64,000 bases of DNA from Clostridia bacterium (GCA_029099685.1 JAQXOO010000012.1:1-64000), one strand, 5' to 3'; counted from the stretch's first letter, positions 16,813-25,732 are shown. Notes: generated by a model not told the origin, from the letters alone. Numbers and translations: made by a program.

Positions 16813-18070
16813 ATCCATCCGCCTGGCGCTGGAGGGCCTTCGGGCCAACAAAATGCGGTCCATTCTCACCATGCTGGGCATCATCATCGGCATCGGCGCG
16901 GTCATCGGCATTTTGACGGTGGGCAACGGCCTCACCGGCTCCATTACCGGCTCCATGAGCAGCCTGGGCGTTTCCAACATCACGGTGTCCCTGCGCAGCG
17001 AAAGCGACCGGGCACCCATGATGGCCAGCATGATGGGCATGGTGCGCCCCGGCGAGGAGGACCTGATGACCGACGAAATGGTGGAAGCCCTGCGAAGCCG
17101 CTACGGCGCCTATATCGCTGGCGTCAGCCTCAGCGAGGGGGCGGGCAGCGGCCAGGCCAAGGACGGCCGCCTGTACGCCAACCTGAGTCTCACCGGCGTC
17201 AACGAGGATTATGCCGGGGTGAACAATCTGACGCTGCTTTCCGGCCGCTGGGTGCGGCAAAAGGATCTGGACGGCAGCCGCTCGGTGTGCGTGGTCTCTG
17301 ACAAGCTGGTGAACAACCTGTTCGGCGGCGACGCCGAAGCCGCCCTGGGGCAGGACATCCATGTGACCCTCGACGGCGAGAGCCTGACCTTCCGGGTGGT
17401 GGGCGTTTATGAATATGACGCTTCCGCCATGGGCTTTTCCATGGCGTCGGAAAAGGATGTATCCACCGGAGCCTACATCCCCTTGACCACCGCCAAGCAT
17501 ATCAGCGGCAGCAGCGGCGGCTATGCCTCCATGACCGTGCAGGCCGCCGCCGGCATCGACAGCGCCGCCATGGCGCAGGATGTGCAGAGCTTTCTCAACC
17601 GCTATTACGTGAAAAATGAAGACTATTCGGTGCTCGCCATGGCCATGAGCACCATGGTGGAGTCCATGTCCTCCATCATGAACACCCTGTCCATCGCCAT
17701 TTCCGTCATCGCCGGCATCTCCCTGCTGGTGGGCGGCATCGGAGTGATGAACATCATGCTGGTTTCAGTGACCGAACGCACCCGGGAGATCGGCACCCGC
17801 AAGGCCCTGGGCGCCACCAACAATGATATTCGCCTGCAGTTCGTGGTGGAGAGCATCATCGTCTGCCTCATCGGCGGCGTGATCGGTATCGCGGCGGGCA
17901 CGCTGCTGGGCTATTGGGGCAGCAGCCTCATCAGCGAGCCGGCGCTGCCCACACTGGGTTCTATTGCACTGGCTGTGGGCTTTTCCATGGCCATCGGCGT
18001 GTTTTTCGGCTATTATCCCGCCAATAAAGCGGCGCGGCTGGACCCCATCGAGGCTTTGCGGTACGAATAA
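16799..18070 (+). CDS. ABC exporter permease, MacB/FtsX type
   Basis: The 423-residue protein has one N-terminal membrane helix (about 20-42), a large extracytoplasmic MacB_PCD domain (about 45-280) and three C-terminal membrane helices with the FtsX segment (GVMNIMLVSVTERTREIGTR). It starts at the ATG after GAGAGGAGG, inside the end of the ATPase gene. It completes the exporter. The extracytoplasmic part has a Met/Ser-rich stretch near residues 65-85. Confidence 0.93.
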   Translation: MGIGESIRLALEGLRANKMRSILTMLGIIIGIGAVIGILTVGNGLTGSITGSMSSLGVSNITVSLRSESDRAPMMASMMGMVRPGEEDLMTDEMVEALRSRYGAYIAGVSLSEGAGSGQAKDGRLYANLSLTGVNEDYAGVNNLTLLSGRWVRQKDLDGSRSVCVVSDKLVNNLFGGDAEAALGQDIHVTLDGESLTFRVVGVYEYDASAMGFSMASEKDVSTGAYIPLTTAKHISGSSGGYASMTVQAAAGIDSAAMAQDVQSFLNRYYVKNEDYSVLAMAMSTMVESMSSIMNTLSIAISVIAGISLLVGGIGVMNIMLVSVTERTREIGTRKALGATNNDIRLQFVVESIIVCLIGGVIGIAAGTLLGYWGSSLISEPALPTLGSIALAVGFSMAIGVFFGYYPANKAARLDPIEALRYE

Positions 18071-18130
18071 AAAATCCCGCGAAAAAACGCCCCGCCTGCC
18101 CCATGCCCTATGGCATATTTGCTGAAACGG

Positions 18131-18139
18131 TGCTATAAT
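18131..18139 (+). promoter_or_regulatory. Extended -10 promoter for azlCD
   Basis: TGCTATAAT (18131-18139) is a perfect extended -10 element 36 bases upstream of the azlC start; the -35 region (TGGCAT, 18111-18116) is weak. Confidence 0.55.
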
Positions 18140-18174
18140 GGGTTCCGTATCTCAGCAAAAGGAGCGAATGTTCC

Positions 18175-18879
18175 GTGAAAAAACAGTTTCTCACCGGACT
18201 GAAGGACGGCATCCCCATCGCCCTGGGGTATCTGTCGGTATCCTTCGGCTTCGGTATTTTGTGCATCAGCCTGGGGCTGTCCATCGCCGCGGCGGTGGGC
18301 ATTTCCGCCACCAACCTGACCTCCGCCGGACAGGTGGCCGGCGTGGGCATCATTGCGGCGGGGGGCACGCTGGTGGAGATGGCCCTGACTCAGCTGGTCA
18401 TCAACATCCGCTACTCCCTGATGGGCCTGTCCCTGGCACAGAAGCTGGACGGAAGCTTCAGCACCCTCCACCGGGCGCTGGTGTCCTTCGGCATCACCGA
18501 TGAGATCTTCGCAGTGGCCTATGCCCGGGAGGAACGGCTGAAGCCCGCCTATATGTACGGCCTGATCCTGATCTCCGCGTCGGGCTGGGTGTCCGGCACG
18601 CTGCTGGGAGCCTGGCTGGGACAGGTCCTGCCCGCGGCGCTGTCCAATGCCATGGGAATCATGCTGTACGGCATGTTTCTGGCAGTGGTCATTCCGCCCG
18701 CGCGAAAGGACCGGGGCATTCTGGCGGCAGCCGTGGGCGCGGCGCTGTGCAGCCTGCTGTTCCGGTATGTGCTGGCCTTTGTGTCCGGCGGCTTTGCGGT
18801 CATCATCAGCGCCGTTCTGGCCGCCGCTGTCTGCGCGGCCTTGTTCCCGCTGCCCGCGGAGGAGGAGGAGAGCGTATGA
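18175..18879 (+). CDS. azlC: AzlC-family branched-chain amino acid exporter, large subunit
   Basis: A 234-residue polytopic protein with the AzlC pattern: GIPIALGYLSVSFGFG at the start and a FGITDEIFAVAY loop. AzlC and AzlD together export branched-chain amino acids or analogues such as azaleucine. The GTG start follows AAAGGAG with 10-base spacing; no ATG in frame is better. Its stop overlaps the azlD start (ATGA). Confidence 0.9.
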   Translation: MKKQFLTGLKDGIPIALGYLSVSFGFGILCISLGLSIAAAVGISATNLTSAGQVAGVGIIAAGGTLVEMALTQLVINIRYSLMGLSLAQKLDGSFSTLHRALVSFGITDEIFAVAYAREERLKPAYMYGLILISASGWVSGTLLGAWLGQVLPAALSNAMGIMLYGMFLAVVIPPARKDRGILAAAVGAALCSLLFRYVLAFVSGGFAVIISAVLAAAVCAALFPLPAEEEESV

Positions 18880-19175
18880 GCGTCGCCCTGTATATCGCCG
18901 TCATGGCCGGGGTCACCTATCTCATCCGTATGATCCCCTTTACCCTGTTCCGCAAAAAGATTCGTTCGCCCTTTTTCCGCAGTTTTCTGCACTATATTCC
19001 CTATGCGGTGCTCAGCGCCATGACCGTTCCGGCCATTTTCTATTCCACCGGCAGCATTCCCACAGCGGTGGCCGGTACTGCGGCGGCAGTGGTGCTGGCC
19101 TATCTGGGAAAGCCGCTGATCGTTGTGGCGCTGGCCGCTTCTGCCGTGGCCCTTTTGACGGGCTTCATCCTGTAA
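18876..19175 (+). CDS. azlD: AzlD-family small subunit
   Basis: A 99-residue hydrophobic protein (MSVALYIAVMAGVTYLIRMI start, about four membrane segments) with the AzlD-type PYAVLSAMTVPAIF motif. Translationally coupled to azlC through the ATGA overlap and preceded by GAGGAGGAG. A strong terminator follows. Confidence 0.9.
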   Translation: MSVALYIAVMAGVTYLIRMIPFTLFRKKIRSPFFRSFLHYIPYAVLSAMTVPAIFYSTGSIPTAVAGTAAAVVLAYLGKPLIVVALAASAVALLTGFIL

Positions 19176-19189
19176 ACCGGTTTTTCAAA

Positions 19190-19235
19190 GACCGCCAGGG
19201 ACCTTTGCGGGTCCCGGCGGCCTTTTTTCTTTTTC
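19190..19235 (+). terminator. Intrinsic terminator after azlCD
   Basis: A GC-rich stem GACCGCCAGGGACC/GGTCCCGGCGGCC (19190-19223) followed by TTTTTTCTTTTT. Confidence 0.9.
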
Positions 19236-19303
19236 GCGCAGGGGATGTGTGCCAAATAAAACACCCGCAGCAGGGCATACTGAACAAAAAGGAGGCATAC
19301 GTC

Positions 19304-20050
19304 ATGCGTTTGAACGGAAAACTTGCCATTGTCACCGGCGGCAGCCGGGGCATCGGCTTTGCGACAGTGCAGGCATTTCTCAGAGAGGGCGCGTCTGTGG
19401 TGCTGTGCGCCAGCACCCAGGCGTCCGCTGACAAAGCGGTGGCTTTGCTGCGGGAACAGTTTCCCGGCGCCACGGTGGAGGGCATCGCCCCCGACCTGAA
19501 GGACCTCGCGGCGGTGAAGGCCGCCTTTGACGGCGTGGCGCAGCGCCACGGCGCCATTCATGTGCTGGTGAACAACGCCGGCATTTCAGAGAGCACCCCC
19601 CTTGCAAACTACACGGAGGACCTGTTTGACAAGGTGATGGGCCTGAACGTGAAAGGCCTGTTCTGCTGTACCAAGGCGGCGGTGGACCATATGCTGGAGC
19701 AGGGGAGCGGCGTGGTGCTGAACACCTCCTCCATGGTGGGACGGGACGGCTCGCCCGCCGGCGTGGCCTATCCCACGTCCAAATTCGCAGTCAACGGCCT
19801 GACCCTGTCCCTGGCCCGGGAACTGGGCCCCAAGGGCATCCGGGTGAACGCCGTGGCGCCAGGCATCACCGAGACGGACATGATGCGGGCCGTTCCCACG
19901 GAGGTCATCGACCCGCTCATCGCTCAGATCCCGCTGAAACGGCTGGGCACGCCGGAGGACATCGCCAACGCCTTTGTTTTCCTGGCCTCTGACGAGGCGT
20001 CCTATATCACCGGCGCCGTTCTGCCGGTGGACGGACTGGGCCGCAGCTGA
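19304..20050 (+). CDS. Short-chain dehydrogenase/reductase (FabG-like)
   Basis: A 248-residue classical SDR: cofactor motif TGGSRGIG near residue 12, NNAG, catalytic Ser in NTSSMVG, and Tyr-x-x-x-Lys in VAYPTSKF. Length and C-terminus (ITGAVLPVDGLGRS) match 3-oxoacyl-ACP reductases, but the gene stands alone and not in a fatty-acid operon, so hydroxysteroid, sugar or other alcohol substrates are equally possible. AAAAAGGAGG lies upstream of the ATG. Confidence 0.85.
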   Translation: MRLNGKLAIVTGGSRGIGFATVQAFLREGASVVLCASTQASADKAVALLREQFPGATVEGIAPDLKDLAAVKAAFDGVAQRHGAIHVLVNNAGISESTPLANYTEDLFDKVMGLNVKGLFCCTKAAVDHMLEQGSGVVLNTSSMVGRDGSPAGVAYPTSKFAVNGLTLSLARELGPKGIRVNAVAPGITETDMMRAVPTEVIDPLIAQIPLKRLGTPEDIANAFVFLASDEASYITGAVLPVDGLGRS

Positions 20051-20117
20051 ACGACGTTTGTTCCCATTGCTTCCCCGGATGTATTTTTGGTTCTAAAGCG
20101 CCCGGACAGGCCATACA

Positions 20118-20720
20118 ATGCACCAGGTGATGAGGATGGGACATAAACAATCAGGATACAGGCCGCCGGAACAGGACCGCCGCCTGCCGGCGCTGGGCAT
20201 TGCATTTTTGCTGGGTGGGGCGGGCGGAAGCCTGGCTTGCGCTCGGCTGGAATGGCTGCGGGAAACGCTGGAGCAGGGCGGACAGGCCTCCGGGACGCTG
20301 TGGGGGGCGCTGTGGCCGGATCTGGCGTTGCTGGGGGTCGTGCTTTTGTCTGGCTTTCTGCGGTCCGGCTGTATGACCGCCCTGTTGGCAGTCGCTGTCA
20401 AGGGCTTTGCCTTGTCAGCCATTTCCGCGGCAGAAGTGCTCCGCGGCGGCGGCAGCGGCTACGCCCAGGCCCTCTGCGCCCAGCTGATCCCCGGATTTTT
20501 GTCCCTGGCGGCGCTGGTGCTGCTGGGGCGGCAGGCCATGGCCCTGTCGGCGGCCCGGCTGCGGCTGCCCGCGGGCCGGGGAAAGCGGGTGCAGCCCGAC
20601 AGCGCTTTTCTGTTCACCGCCGCCATCTGCTGCGGGCTGCTGCTGCTGTCGGCAGCCTTGCGGCTGTGGCTGACCCCAAAGCTGTGGGCCGCCGTGCAGA
20701 CCTTTTTGCCCGGGAACTGA
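20118..20720 (+). CDS. Membrane protein, possibly SpoIIM-like
   Basis: A 200-residue protein with about four hydrophobic segments. The block LLSGFLRSGCMTALLAVAVKG recalls the core of stage II sporulation protein M, where a similar Gly/Lys-Gly pattern joins two helices, but the match is by eye and short. SpoIIM acts with SpoIID and SpoIIP in septal peptidoglycan degradation during engulfment. No other sporulation gene is adjacent. An alternative start at 20133 (second Met region) is possible. Confidence 0.45.
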   Translation: MHQVMRMGHKQSGYRPPEQDRRLPALGIAFLLGGAGGSLACARLEWLRETLEQGGQASGTLWGALWPDLALLGVVLLSGFLRSGCMTALLAVAVKGFALSAISAAEVLRGGGSGYAQALCAQLIPGFLSLAALVLLGRQAMALSAARLRLPAGRGKRVQPDSAFLFTAAICCGLLLLSAALRLWLTPKLWAAVQTFLPGN

Positions 20721-20835
20721 AAACAGCTTTTGCCTGCGGCCGCGGCTCCGGGGGAAACCCAAAACTTCCCCTCAAAAAAGGAACACCCCCGGTACCGTGA
20801 CAAGCACATCGCGTCAGCCCTCCGGCCGCCGCAAA

Positions 20836-20865
20836 CAAAAAGCACCCCCAAGGGGTGCTTTTTTA
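20836..20865. terminator. Bidirectional intrinsic terminator
   Basis: AAAAAGCACCCCCAAGGGGTGCTTTTTT forms a tight stem with A and T runs on both sides, serving the plus-strand membrane protein gene and the convergent DUF3048 gene. Confidence 0.9.
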
Positions 20866-20913
20866 TAACAACGGAACGGTGTTGTCTCGCAGAAACGCGG
20901 CGCTTGCCTACGG

Positions 20914-22077
20914 TCATTCGATGACCACGTCGGCGGTTTGGGTGACCACGCTGACAAAGGTCTGGCCCCGGCTGACCACCAGGGGCGCGCCGCTCTGGTC
21001 AAAGTACAGGATCTCGCTGTTGTAGCTGTCCTTTTGCCAGGTGATGGGGACATACTTTCCACGGCAGAAATAATAACCATCGCCGGTGCCGGTGGTGTCC
21101 ACATCAATGAGATGCAAATCCGAGGGGATGTCTGTGGTAGCCATCCGCAGCACCAGAACATTTTCCACGGCGATCTGCGTGTCCAGCCAGCCGTCCATCT
21201 GGGGGTCGCCGTACTGGAAGCGCAGGTATTTCCCTGTCTCCGGGTCATACTGGAACCAGGGCTTGTGCCGGGAAGAGAAGGTGACGGTCACCTTGTTGGC
21301 GGGCTGCCCCTCCGACGCGGCGTTTTCGCTCCATCGCTGGCCGAAGGTAAAGGCGGAGGGATGGGTCTCCTGGCTCAGGTCATAGCCCTGCCCGGCCAGC
21401 TTGTCCATGGCAAGCTGCAGGTATTCTCCGGTGGTGAATACCGAGTGCTCCAGCCCCATCTCCTTGCGGCGGTCGGGGTCCCGGAAAAACACGGTGCCCT
21501 CCCAGTTCCCCTTGATGCCGTCAATGTGGATCAGGTCCTTGCGGCTGGCGATGGCCTCGTAGGCGGGAACGCTGCCGCCGAAGTGGATGTATACCGCGCC
21601 GTAGCTTTGGGCAATGTCCATGTAATAGGGCCGGGCCGAGCGGATGCTGGCCAGCTTGTCGATCTTGCTGTAATCCTGGAACAGGGCCAGGAAGCGGGTG
21701 ATGCGTCCCTCAGCCAACATTTCATAGATGATATCGGCCTGGGAGATGCCCCACTGAGGCAGCGAGGCGATGATGTTGTTGACCATCACAGCGATGGGCC
21801 GCCTGGTCAGGGCCTGGTCGGAGATGCCGTCACACAGCCCGGTAAGGGGGTTCACGTTGCCCTCCGCCACAAAGAGGTCGGGATCCGGCTCGGGCTCCGG
21901 TTCTGGTTCGGGCAGCGGCTCGGGGCCCACGGGAGCGGGCTGGGGCTCCGCGGGCTCAGGATCCGCCGGGGAAACGGCGGGGGTATCCTCTTGCTGCCCG
22001 CAGGCGGCCAGCAGCGAAAGCGACAGGCACAGGGCCATCAGCAGCGCCGTCAGGCGCACGGTCTTCCCAATACGCAT
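20914..22077 (-). CDS. DUF3048 (YerB-like) lipoprotein
   Basis: A 387-residue lipoprotein: signal peptide with lipobox LAAC (Cys26), a 45-residue Pro/Glu linker, then a DUF3048 N-terminal domain (NPLTGLCDGIS; RRPIAVMVNNI; RITRFLALFQD) and its C-terminal domain (YYFCRGKYVPITWQKDSYN). The family is common on the surface of spore-forming Firmicutes; its function is unknown. It follows the DUF4364 gene by 18 bases. Confidence 0.9.
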   Translation of the reverse strand: MRIGKTVRLTALLMALCLSLSLLAACGQQEDTPAVSPADPEPAEPQPAPVGPEPLPEPEPEPEPDPDLFVAEGNVNPLTGLCDGISDQALTRRPIAVMVNNIIASLPQWGISQADIIYEMLAEGRITRFLALFQDYSKIDKLASIRSARPYYMDIAQSYGAVYIHFGGSVPAYEAIASRKDLIHIDGIKGNWEGTVFFRDPDRRKEMGLEHSVFTTGEYLQLAMDKLAGQGYDLSQETHPSAFTFGQRWSENAASEGQPANKVTVTFSSRHKPWFQYDPETGKYLRFQYGDPQMDGWLDTQIAVENVLVLRMATTDIPSDLHLIDVDTTGTGDGYYFCRGKYVPITWQKDSYNSEILYFDQSGAPLVVSRGQTFVSVVTQTADVVIE

Positions 22078-22095
22078 GGTCGTATCCTCCTGAAC

Positions 22096-22647
22096 TTATT
22101 CCACGGTGCCGCCGCCGGACAGCAGCAGCAGCAGTTCGTGATAGATGGATTCCGCGCGGCGGCGGAAATTGTCCTCCAACAGTTCGCACTGGCGCCGGGT
22201 CATGGTCAGCACCTCCACGCTCAGCTGGTCGGACTGCCGGTCGCAGATCTTCAGCTGAACGGTATAGGTGCCGTCAGGGTTTTTACAGTGGGAGGCCTTG
22301 ATGGAGGCGTCCCGCCGGAGCTTCGCGATGACCCGCAGGGCGGCGCGCTCGGCCTTGTCCCGGACGCTGAGGGGCAGGCTGGAGGCCAGCACCTCGATGG
22401 CCTTTCCGCCATCAGGGGTGAGGATATACAGGTCCTCGCCGCCGTCCTTTACCGAGGCCACGTATTTGCGCTCCAGCAGATGCTGGATGGCGGCGCGGAA
22501 CTCAAAATAACCGAATCCGTCATCGATGAGCACCACATCCATCAGATCGCTCTCGCTGATGGCCATGGGGAAGAAATGCAGGGCGTAAAGGATGAGGTAC
22601 ATCACATCTTTTTGTTCCCGGATGAAACCGGGACCGGGATAGCTCAT
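22096..22647 (-). CDS. DUF4364 family protein
   Basis: A 183-residue cytosolic protein starting MSYPGPGFIREQKDVMYLIL. The N-terminal half has the layout of a winged-helix DNA-binding domain (ILYALHFF, then FEFRAAIQHLLERKYVAS); the C-terminal half is a mixed alpha/beta domain. The family is restricted to clostridia and presumed regulatory. I use the ATG at 22647 because AGGAGGTCGATTT stands directly upstream; the in-frame ATG at 22704 has no ribosome site and would lie on the promoter. Confidence 0.85.
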   Translation of the reverse strand: MSYPGPGFIREQKDVMYLILYALHFFPMAISESDLMDVVLIDDGFGYFEFRAAIQHLLERKYVASVKDGGEDLYILTPDGGKAIEVLASSLPLSVRDKAERAALRVIAKLRRDASIKASHCKNPDGTYTVQLKICDRQSDQLSVEVLTMTRRQCELLEDNFRRRAESIYHELLLLLSGGGTVE

Positions 22648-22675
22648 AAATCGACCTCCTGTCATCGTATGCTGT

Positions 22676-22704
22676 ATTTTAGCACAGTTTTCGGCAAACT
22701 GCAA
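22676..22704 (-). promoter_or_regulatory. Promoter of the DUF4364-DUF3048 operon
   Basis: TTGCAG (22699-22704), 17 bp, TAAAAT (22676-22681) with extended TGC before the -10 box. Confidence 0.7.
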
Positions 22705-22804
22705 TTTCTTCTCTTGCTTTTTTGCGGGAAGTGCGTCAAAATAATGCCGGGGGACAAGCCTCCCCGCCGGCCTGCCCCATCATCCTGACAAAAGGAGCGT
22801 CCCT

Positions 22805-23857
22805 ATGTCTCTTGAACCGCTGATCCCCAACCGCCTGGACGATGAAAACAGCGCCCTGGTCATTCTGGACCAGACGCTGCTGCCCAACCAGGTCCGCTAT
22901 GTCTCTCTCCGCACCAACGAAGAAATTTGCAGCGCCATCCGGACGCTGCAGGTCCGGGGCGCGCCTGCCATCGGCATCGCGGCGGCCTACGGCGCCTATC
23001 TTGGGGCGAAAGCCGCCCCGGAAAGCGGGTTCGAGGCATTTTACGCCCATTTCCGGACGGACTGTGACCGGCTGGCGGCCTCCCGTCCCACGGCGGTGAA
23101 CCTGTTCTGGGCTCTGCGCCGCATGGACCGGAAGGCACTGTCCATGAAGGATTGCCCGGTCCCCGCCATCAAAGCCGCCCTTAGGGAAGAGGCGCTGGCC
23201 ATCCACCGGGAGGACGAGGAACGGAACAAGGCCATCTCGGAATACGGCCTGTCCCTGCTCAAGCCCGGCCAGGGCCTTTTGACCCACTGCAATGCCGGAC
23301 CCATCGCCACATCGTCCTACGGCACGGCTCTGGGCCCCATTCTGCTGGGACAGGAGCGGGGCTTCGGCTTCCGTGTTTTTGCCGATGAGACCCGGCCCCT
23401 GCTCCAGGGCGCCCGGCTCACTGCCTTTGAATTGCACCGGGCGGGGGTGGATGTGACCCTCATCTGCGACAACATGGCCTCCATGGTGATGAAAAACGGC
23501 TGGGTGCAGGCCTGCCTGGTGGGCTGCGACCGGGTGGCAGCCAACGGCGATACCGCCAACAAGATCGGGACCTCCGGCGTGGCCATCCTGGCACATCACT
23601 ATGGCATCCCCTTCTATGTGCTGGGACCCACCTCCACCATTGACCCGGACACCCCCACCGGAGAGGACATCCCCATCGAGCAGCGGGACCCGGAGGAGAT
23701 CCGCTCCCTGTGGTATGAAAAGCCCATGGCGCCTGCCTGCAAGCTGTTCAATCCCGCCTTTGACGTTACCGACCACCGGCTGATTTCCGGCATCATCACC
23801 GAAAAGGGCATAGCCCGCCCGCCCTACACCCAGTCTCTGCAAAAACTGTTTGAATAA
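22805..23857 (+). CDS. mtnA: S-methyl-5-thioribose-1-phosphate isomerase
   Basis: MtnA converts 5-methylthioribose-1-phosphate (or 5-deoxyribose-1-phosphate) to the ribulose form in salvage of methylthioadenosine and 5'-deoxyadenosine. The 350-residue sequence has the family's VRGAPAIG, catalytic Cys in [10 protein letters not shown], catalytic Asp in CDNMA, and NKIGTSG. No downstream methionine-salvage genes follow; a class II aldolase is encoded at 34845 and could form the anaerobic DHAP shunt with it. AAAGGAG precedes the ATG. Confidence 0.92.
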   Translation: MSLEPLIPNRLDDENSALVILDQTLLPNQVRYVSLRTNEEICSAIRTLQVRGAPAIGIAAAYGAYLGAKAAPESGFEAFYAHFRTDCDRLAASRPTAVNLFWALRRMDRKALSMKDCPVPAIKAALREEALAIHREDEERNKAISEYGLSLLKPGQGLLTHCNAGPIATSSYGTALGPILLGQERGFGFRVFADETRPLLQGARLTAFELHRAGVDVTLICDNMASMVMKNGWVQACLVGCDRVAANGDTANKIGTSGVAILAHHYGIPFYVLGPTSTIDPDTPTGEDIPIEQRDPEEIRSLWYEKPMAPACKLFNPAFDVTDHRLISGIITEKGIARPPYTQSLQKLFE

Positions 23858-23907
23858 GCGCGCTTTTTGGGAAAAAAGGCCGCACGCCGTCTGCGGCTTA
23901 TCATAAC

Positions 23908-23953
23908 ACCACCGCCCCTGTCATAGAATTTTCTGACGGGGGTGGTGTTTTTT
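23908..23953 (+). terminator. Terminator hairpin overlapping the next gene's ribosome site
   Basis: CACCACCGCCCCTGTCA pairs with TGACGGGGGTGGTG across a 9-base loop and ends in TTTTTT, which runs directly into an ATG. It would end the mtnA transcript. The 3' arm holds GGGGGTGG, the only Shine-Dalgarno-like sequence of the following gene. Confidence 0.7.
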
Positions 23954-24538
23954 ATGGAAGAATTGCAGGTCCGTGTGCTGGAGGGCCGTTGGGGGCCTCA
24001 GGTGGAATATGCCCTGCGGTATCCCCAGTCCGCCGGGGGACGGTCGGCCTTTGACCGGTTCTGGAGGCAGACGGTCCAGCGCCTGCAGCGGCAGGCGTGC
24101 CGGGAGCCGGGCCGGTTCCCCACGGCCATCGCCGCCGAATGGCAGGAGACCCGCCGGGACAGCCTGTTCTGCTCGGGCTTTTTGGACGTATCCCGAAGGG
24201 TGGGCCACGGAGACTGGACGCTGTGGCGGATATCGGCGACCTTCGGCCCCGGGACCGGTGGGCCCATCCTCCTGCGGCAGCTGCTCGGGCCTGACTGGCA
24301 AAGGCCTTTACACAGGCCGGTCCTGCAGCGTTTGGAGCAGGCGGCGGAAGGAGAGACCCCCTTTTTCCGGGGTTGGCAGCGGCGGGCTGGGACCCTGCTG
24401 GCAGACGGCCGCTATTACCTCACCGACCAGGGCCTGTGCCTGTGGTTTCCCCAGGAGACCCTGGGCCCGAAAAATGCCGGTCTGCCCACCGTCATCCTGC
24501 CCTATGACAGTCTGGACATCCTGCGACGCCTGTGCTAA
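23954..24538 (+). CDS. Hypothetical protein with DUF3298-like C-terminus
   Basis: A 194-residue soluble protein. The last 60 residues (YYLTDQGLCLWFPQETLGPK and PTVILPYDSL) resemble the DUF3298/RsiV-type domain, usually found outside the membrane with a Tyr-x-x-x-x-Gly-Pro pattern; here there is no signal peptide or anchor. Rich in Arg, Trp and Gln. The ATG at 23954 follows a terminator hairpin; GTG codons at 23942 and 23945 lie inside the stem. Function not known. Confidence 0.6.
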   Translation: MEELQVRVLEGRWGPQVEYALRYPQSAGGRSAFDRFWRQTVQRLQRQACREPGRFPTAIAAEWQETRRDSLFCSGFLDVSRRVGHGDWTLWRISATFGPGTGGPILLRQLLGPDWQRPLHRPVLQRLEQAAEGETPFFRGWQRRAGTLLADGRYYLTDQGLCLWFPQETLGPKNAGLPTVILPYDSLDILRRLC

Positions 24539-24573
24539 AATAAATACAGAAAACAGACAGGGAGGACGCGGGA

Positions 24574-25134
24574 ATGGAAGAACGGAGAAAATTGGGCCTG
24601 TTGGGGACCGTGGGCCTGGCACTGCTTTTGCTGGTGCTGGCCGCCGCCTGCTATTTGTCCGCGGGGCTGAAAGACCTGTCTCTGGGGCTGGGCCCCTGGG
24701 GGCTGTATACCACGGATGCGGATTCCCTGTATCTGGCTGCGGCCTATCTGGAGACCGACACCCGGGACCTGCTGATCACCTCCCGGAACGGGACCCCTGC
24801 CGACGGCGGGCTGGTGACCTATGAACAGGACGGCTGCCGCACCGTGGACCTGTATGACGATCTGCTGGGCCGTCCCGTGCTGGCGGGCGAGGACAGCCGC
24901 ATCCAACCGGAACCGGTGCTCTATATCCTTCATGACGGGGGTGTTGCGCTGCAGTATCTCCACCAGTGGCGCTGGTGCATCTGGGGCGTTACCGCCGTTC
25001 TGGTGTTGGCGCTGTTAGTGCTGAAGCTCACGGCAAACGCCCGCTGGAGAAAGCGCCAGCAAAAGCTCATGCTGAGAAACTTTGAAACGTTCGGAGAAAA
25101 GTACGCCCAGGAAGAAGAAGGCCTGGATTATTGA
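24574..25134 (+). CDS. Hypothetical two-helix membrane protein
   Basis: A 186-residue protein with a membrane helix at about 8-31, an extracytoplasmic domain of about 100 residues (DADSLYLAAAYLETDTRDLL), a second helix at about 136-152 and a charged cytosolic tail ending in Glu/Asp. The external part looks like a beta-rich or SMP-30-like unit, but I recognise no family. GGGAGG precedes the ATG. It may be coexpressed with the preceding gene, 36 bases upstream. Confidence 0.6.
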   Translation: MEERRKLGLLGTVGLALLLLVLAAACYLSAGLKDLSLGLGPWGLYTTDADSLYLAAAYLETDTRDLLITSRNGTPADGGLVTYEQDGCRTVDLYDDLLGRPVLAGEDSRIQPEPVLYILHDGGVALQYLHQWRWCIWGVTAVLVLALLVLKLTANARWRKRQQKLMLRNFETFGEKYAQEEEGLDY

Positions 25135-25140
25135 AAAAGA

Positions 25141-25175
25141 GAACCCGGCGGGCCGCGGCCTGCCGGGTTTGTGCA
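25141..25175 (+). terminator. Intrinsic terminator, weak T run
   Basis: AACCCGGC.../GCCGGGTT stem with a GC-rich apex, followed by TGTGCATAATCTT. Confidence 0.55.
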
Positions 25176-25210
25176 TAATCTTAAGAAATATAAATTTTTT
25201 CAAAAAGCTC

Positions 25211-25239
25211 TTGTGCAAAAATACAAAATCCTGTATCAT
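25211..25239 (+). promoter_or_regulatory. Promoter of the small secreted Cys-rich protein gene
   Basis: TTGTGC (25211-25216), 17 bp, TATCAT (25234-25239), in an AT-rich stretch. Confidence 0.6.
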
Positions 25240-25289
25240 AAAAATACCATTTTATAGAGGAAATGGAAAATATTAAAGGAGGACTCCGT

Positions 25290-25721
25290 ATGAGAAAAAT
25301 CGCATCCCTTTTGGTCGTCGGTCTGCTGCTGATGACCTCGCTGATGTCCTTTGCCGGCGGCAGCGATGAAAACTTCGTTCATACCTTGCCCGAGGAGTTC
25401 GTGGAACTGCCCATGGAACTGCCCGTGGAAGTGCCCTCCGGCGGTGTGACGCCTCGCAGCGACTGTAATCACACTTATGGGGAAGAACGAGACTATGGTT
25501 TCGACCAGTATGATTGTGGGCGCTATGTAGAGTATTATGAAGTTTCCTGTGCGGAATGCGGAACCTTCCTGCGGAATGAAGATACCCATTACGGCACCAA
25601 CGATGAGCACGTGGGTGGACTGGAGTACGGAGAGCTTTATAAAGAAAACGGCTATTGGTATAGAGAAGTTTTCTGTGGCGGATGCGGTGCGTATCTGACA
25701 ACCAACGTGTACGATTATTGA
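25290..25721 (+). CDS. Small secreted protein with paired cysteines, unknown
   Basis: A 143-residue protein with a clean signal peptide (RKIASLLVVGLLLMTSLMSF, cleavage likely after FAGG). The mature part has an acidic Pro/Glu stretch, then aromatic-rich sequence with two Cys-x-x-Cys pairs (CAECG and CGGCG) and two further Cys, which suggests a small metal- or disulfide-stabilised domain. It has its own promoter, AAAGGAGG ribosome site and terminator, and lower GC than its neighbours. No family recognised. Confidence 0.7.
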   Translation: MRKIASLLVVGLLLMTSLMSFAGGSDENFVHTLPEEFVELPMELPVEVPSGGVTPRSDCNHTYGEERDYGFDQYDCGRYVEYYEVSCAECGTFLRNEDTHYGTNDEHVGGLEYGELYKENGYWYREVFCGGCGAYLTTNVYDY

Positions 25722-25732
25722 ACTTAGCAGCA

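Noticed and set aside
21880..21965. Short tandem repeat in the DUF3048 gene
   Set aside because: It encodes the Pro/Glu linker after the lipobox; low-complexity coding sequence, not an independent repeat.
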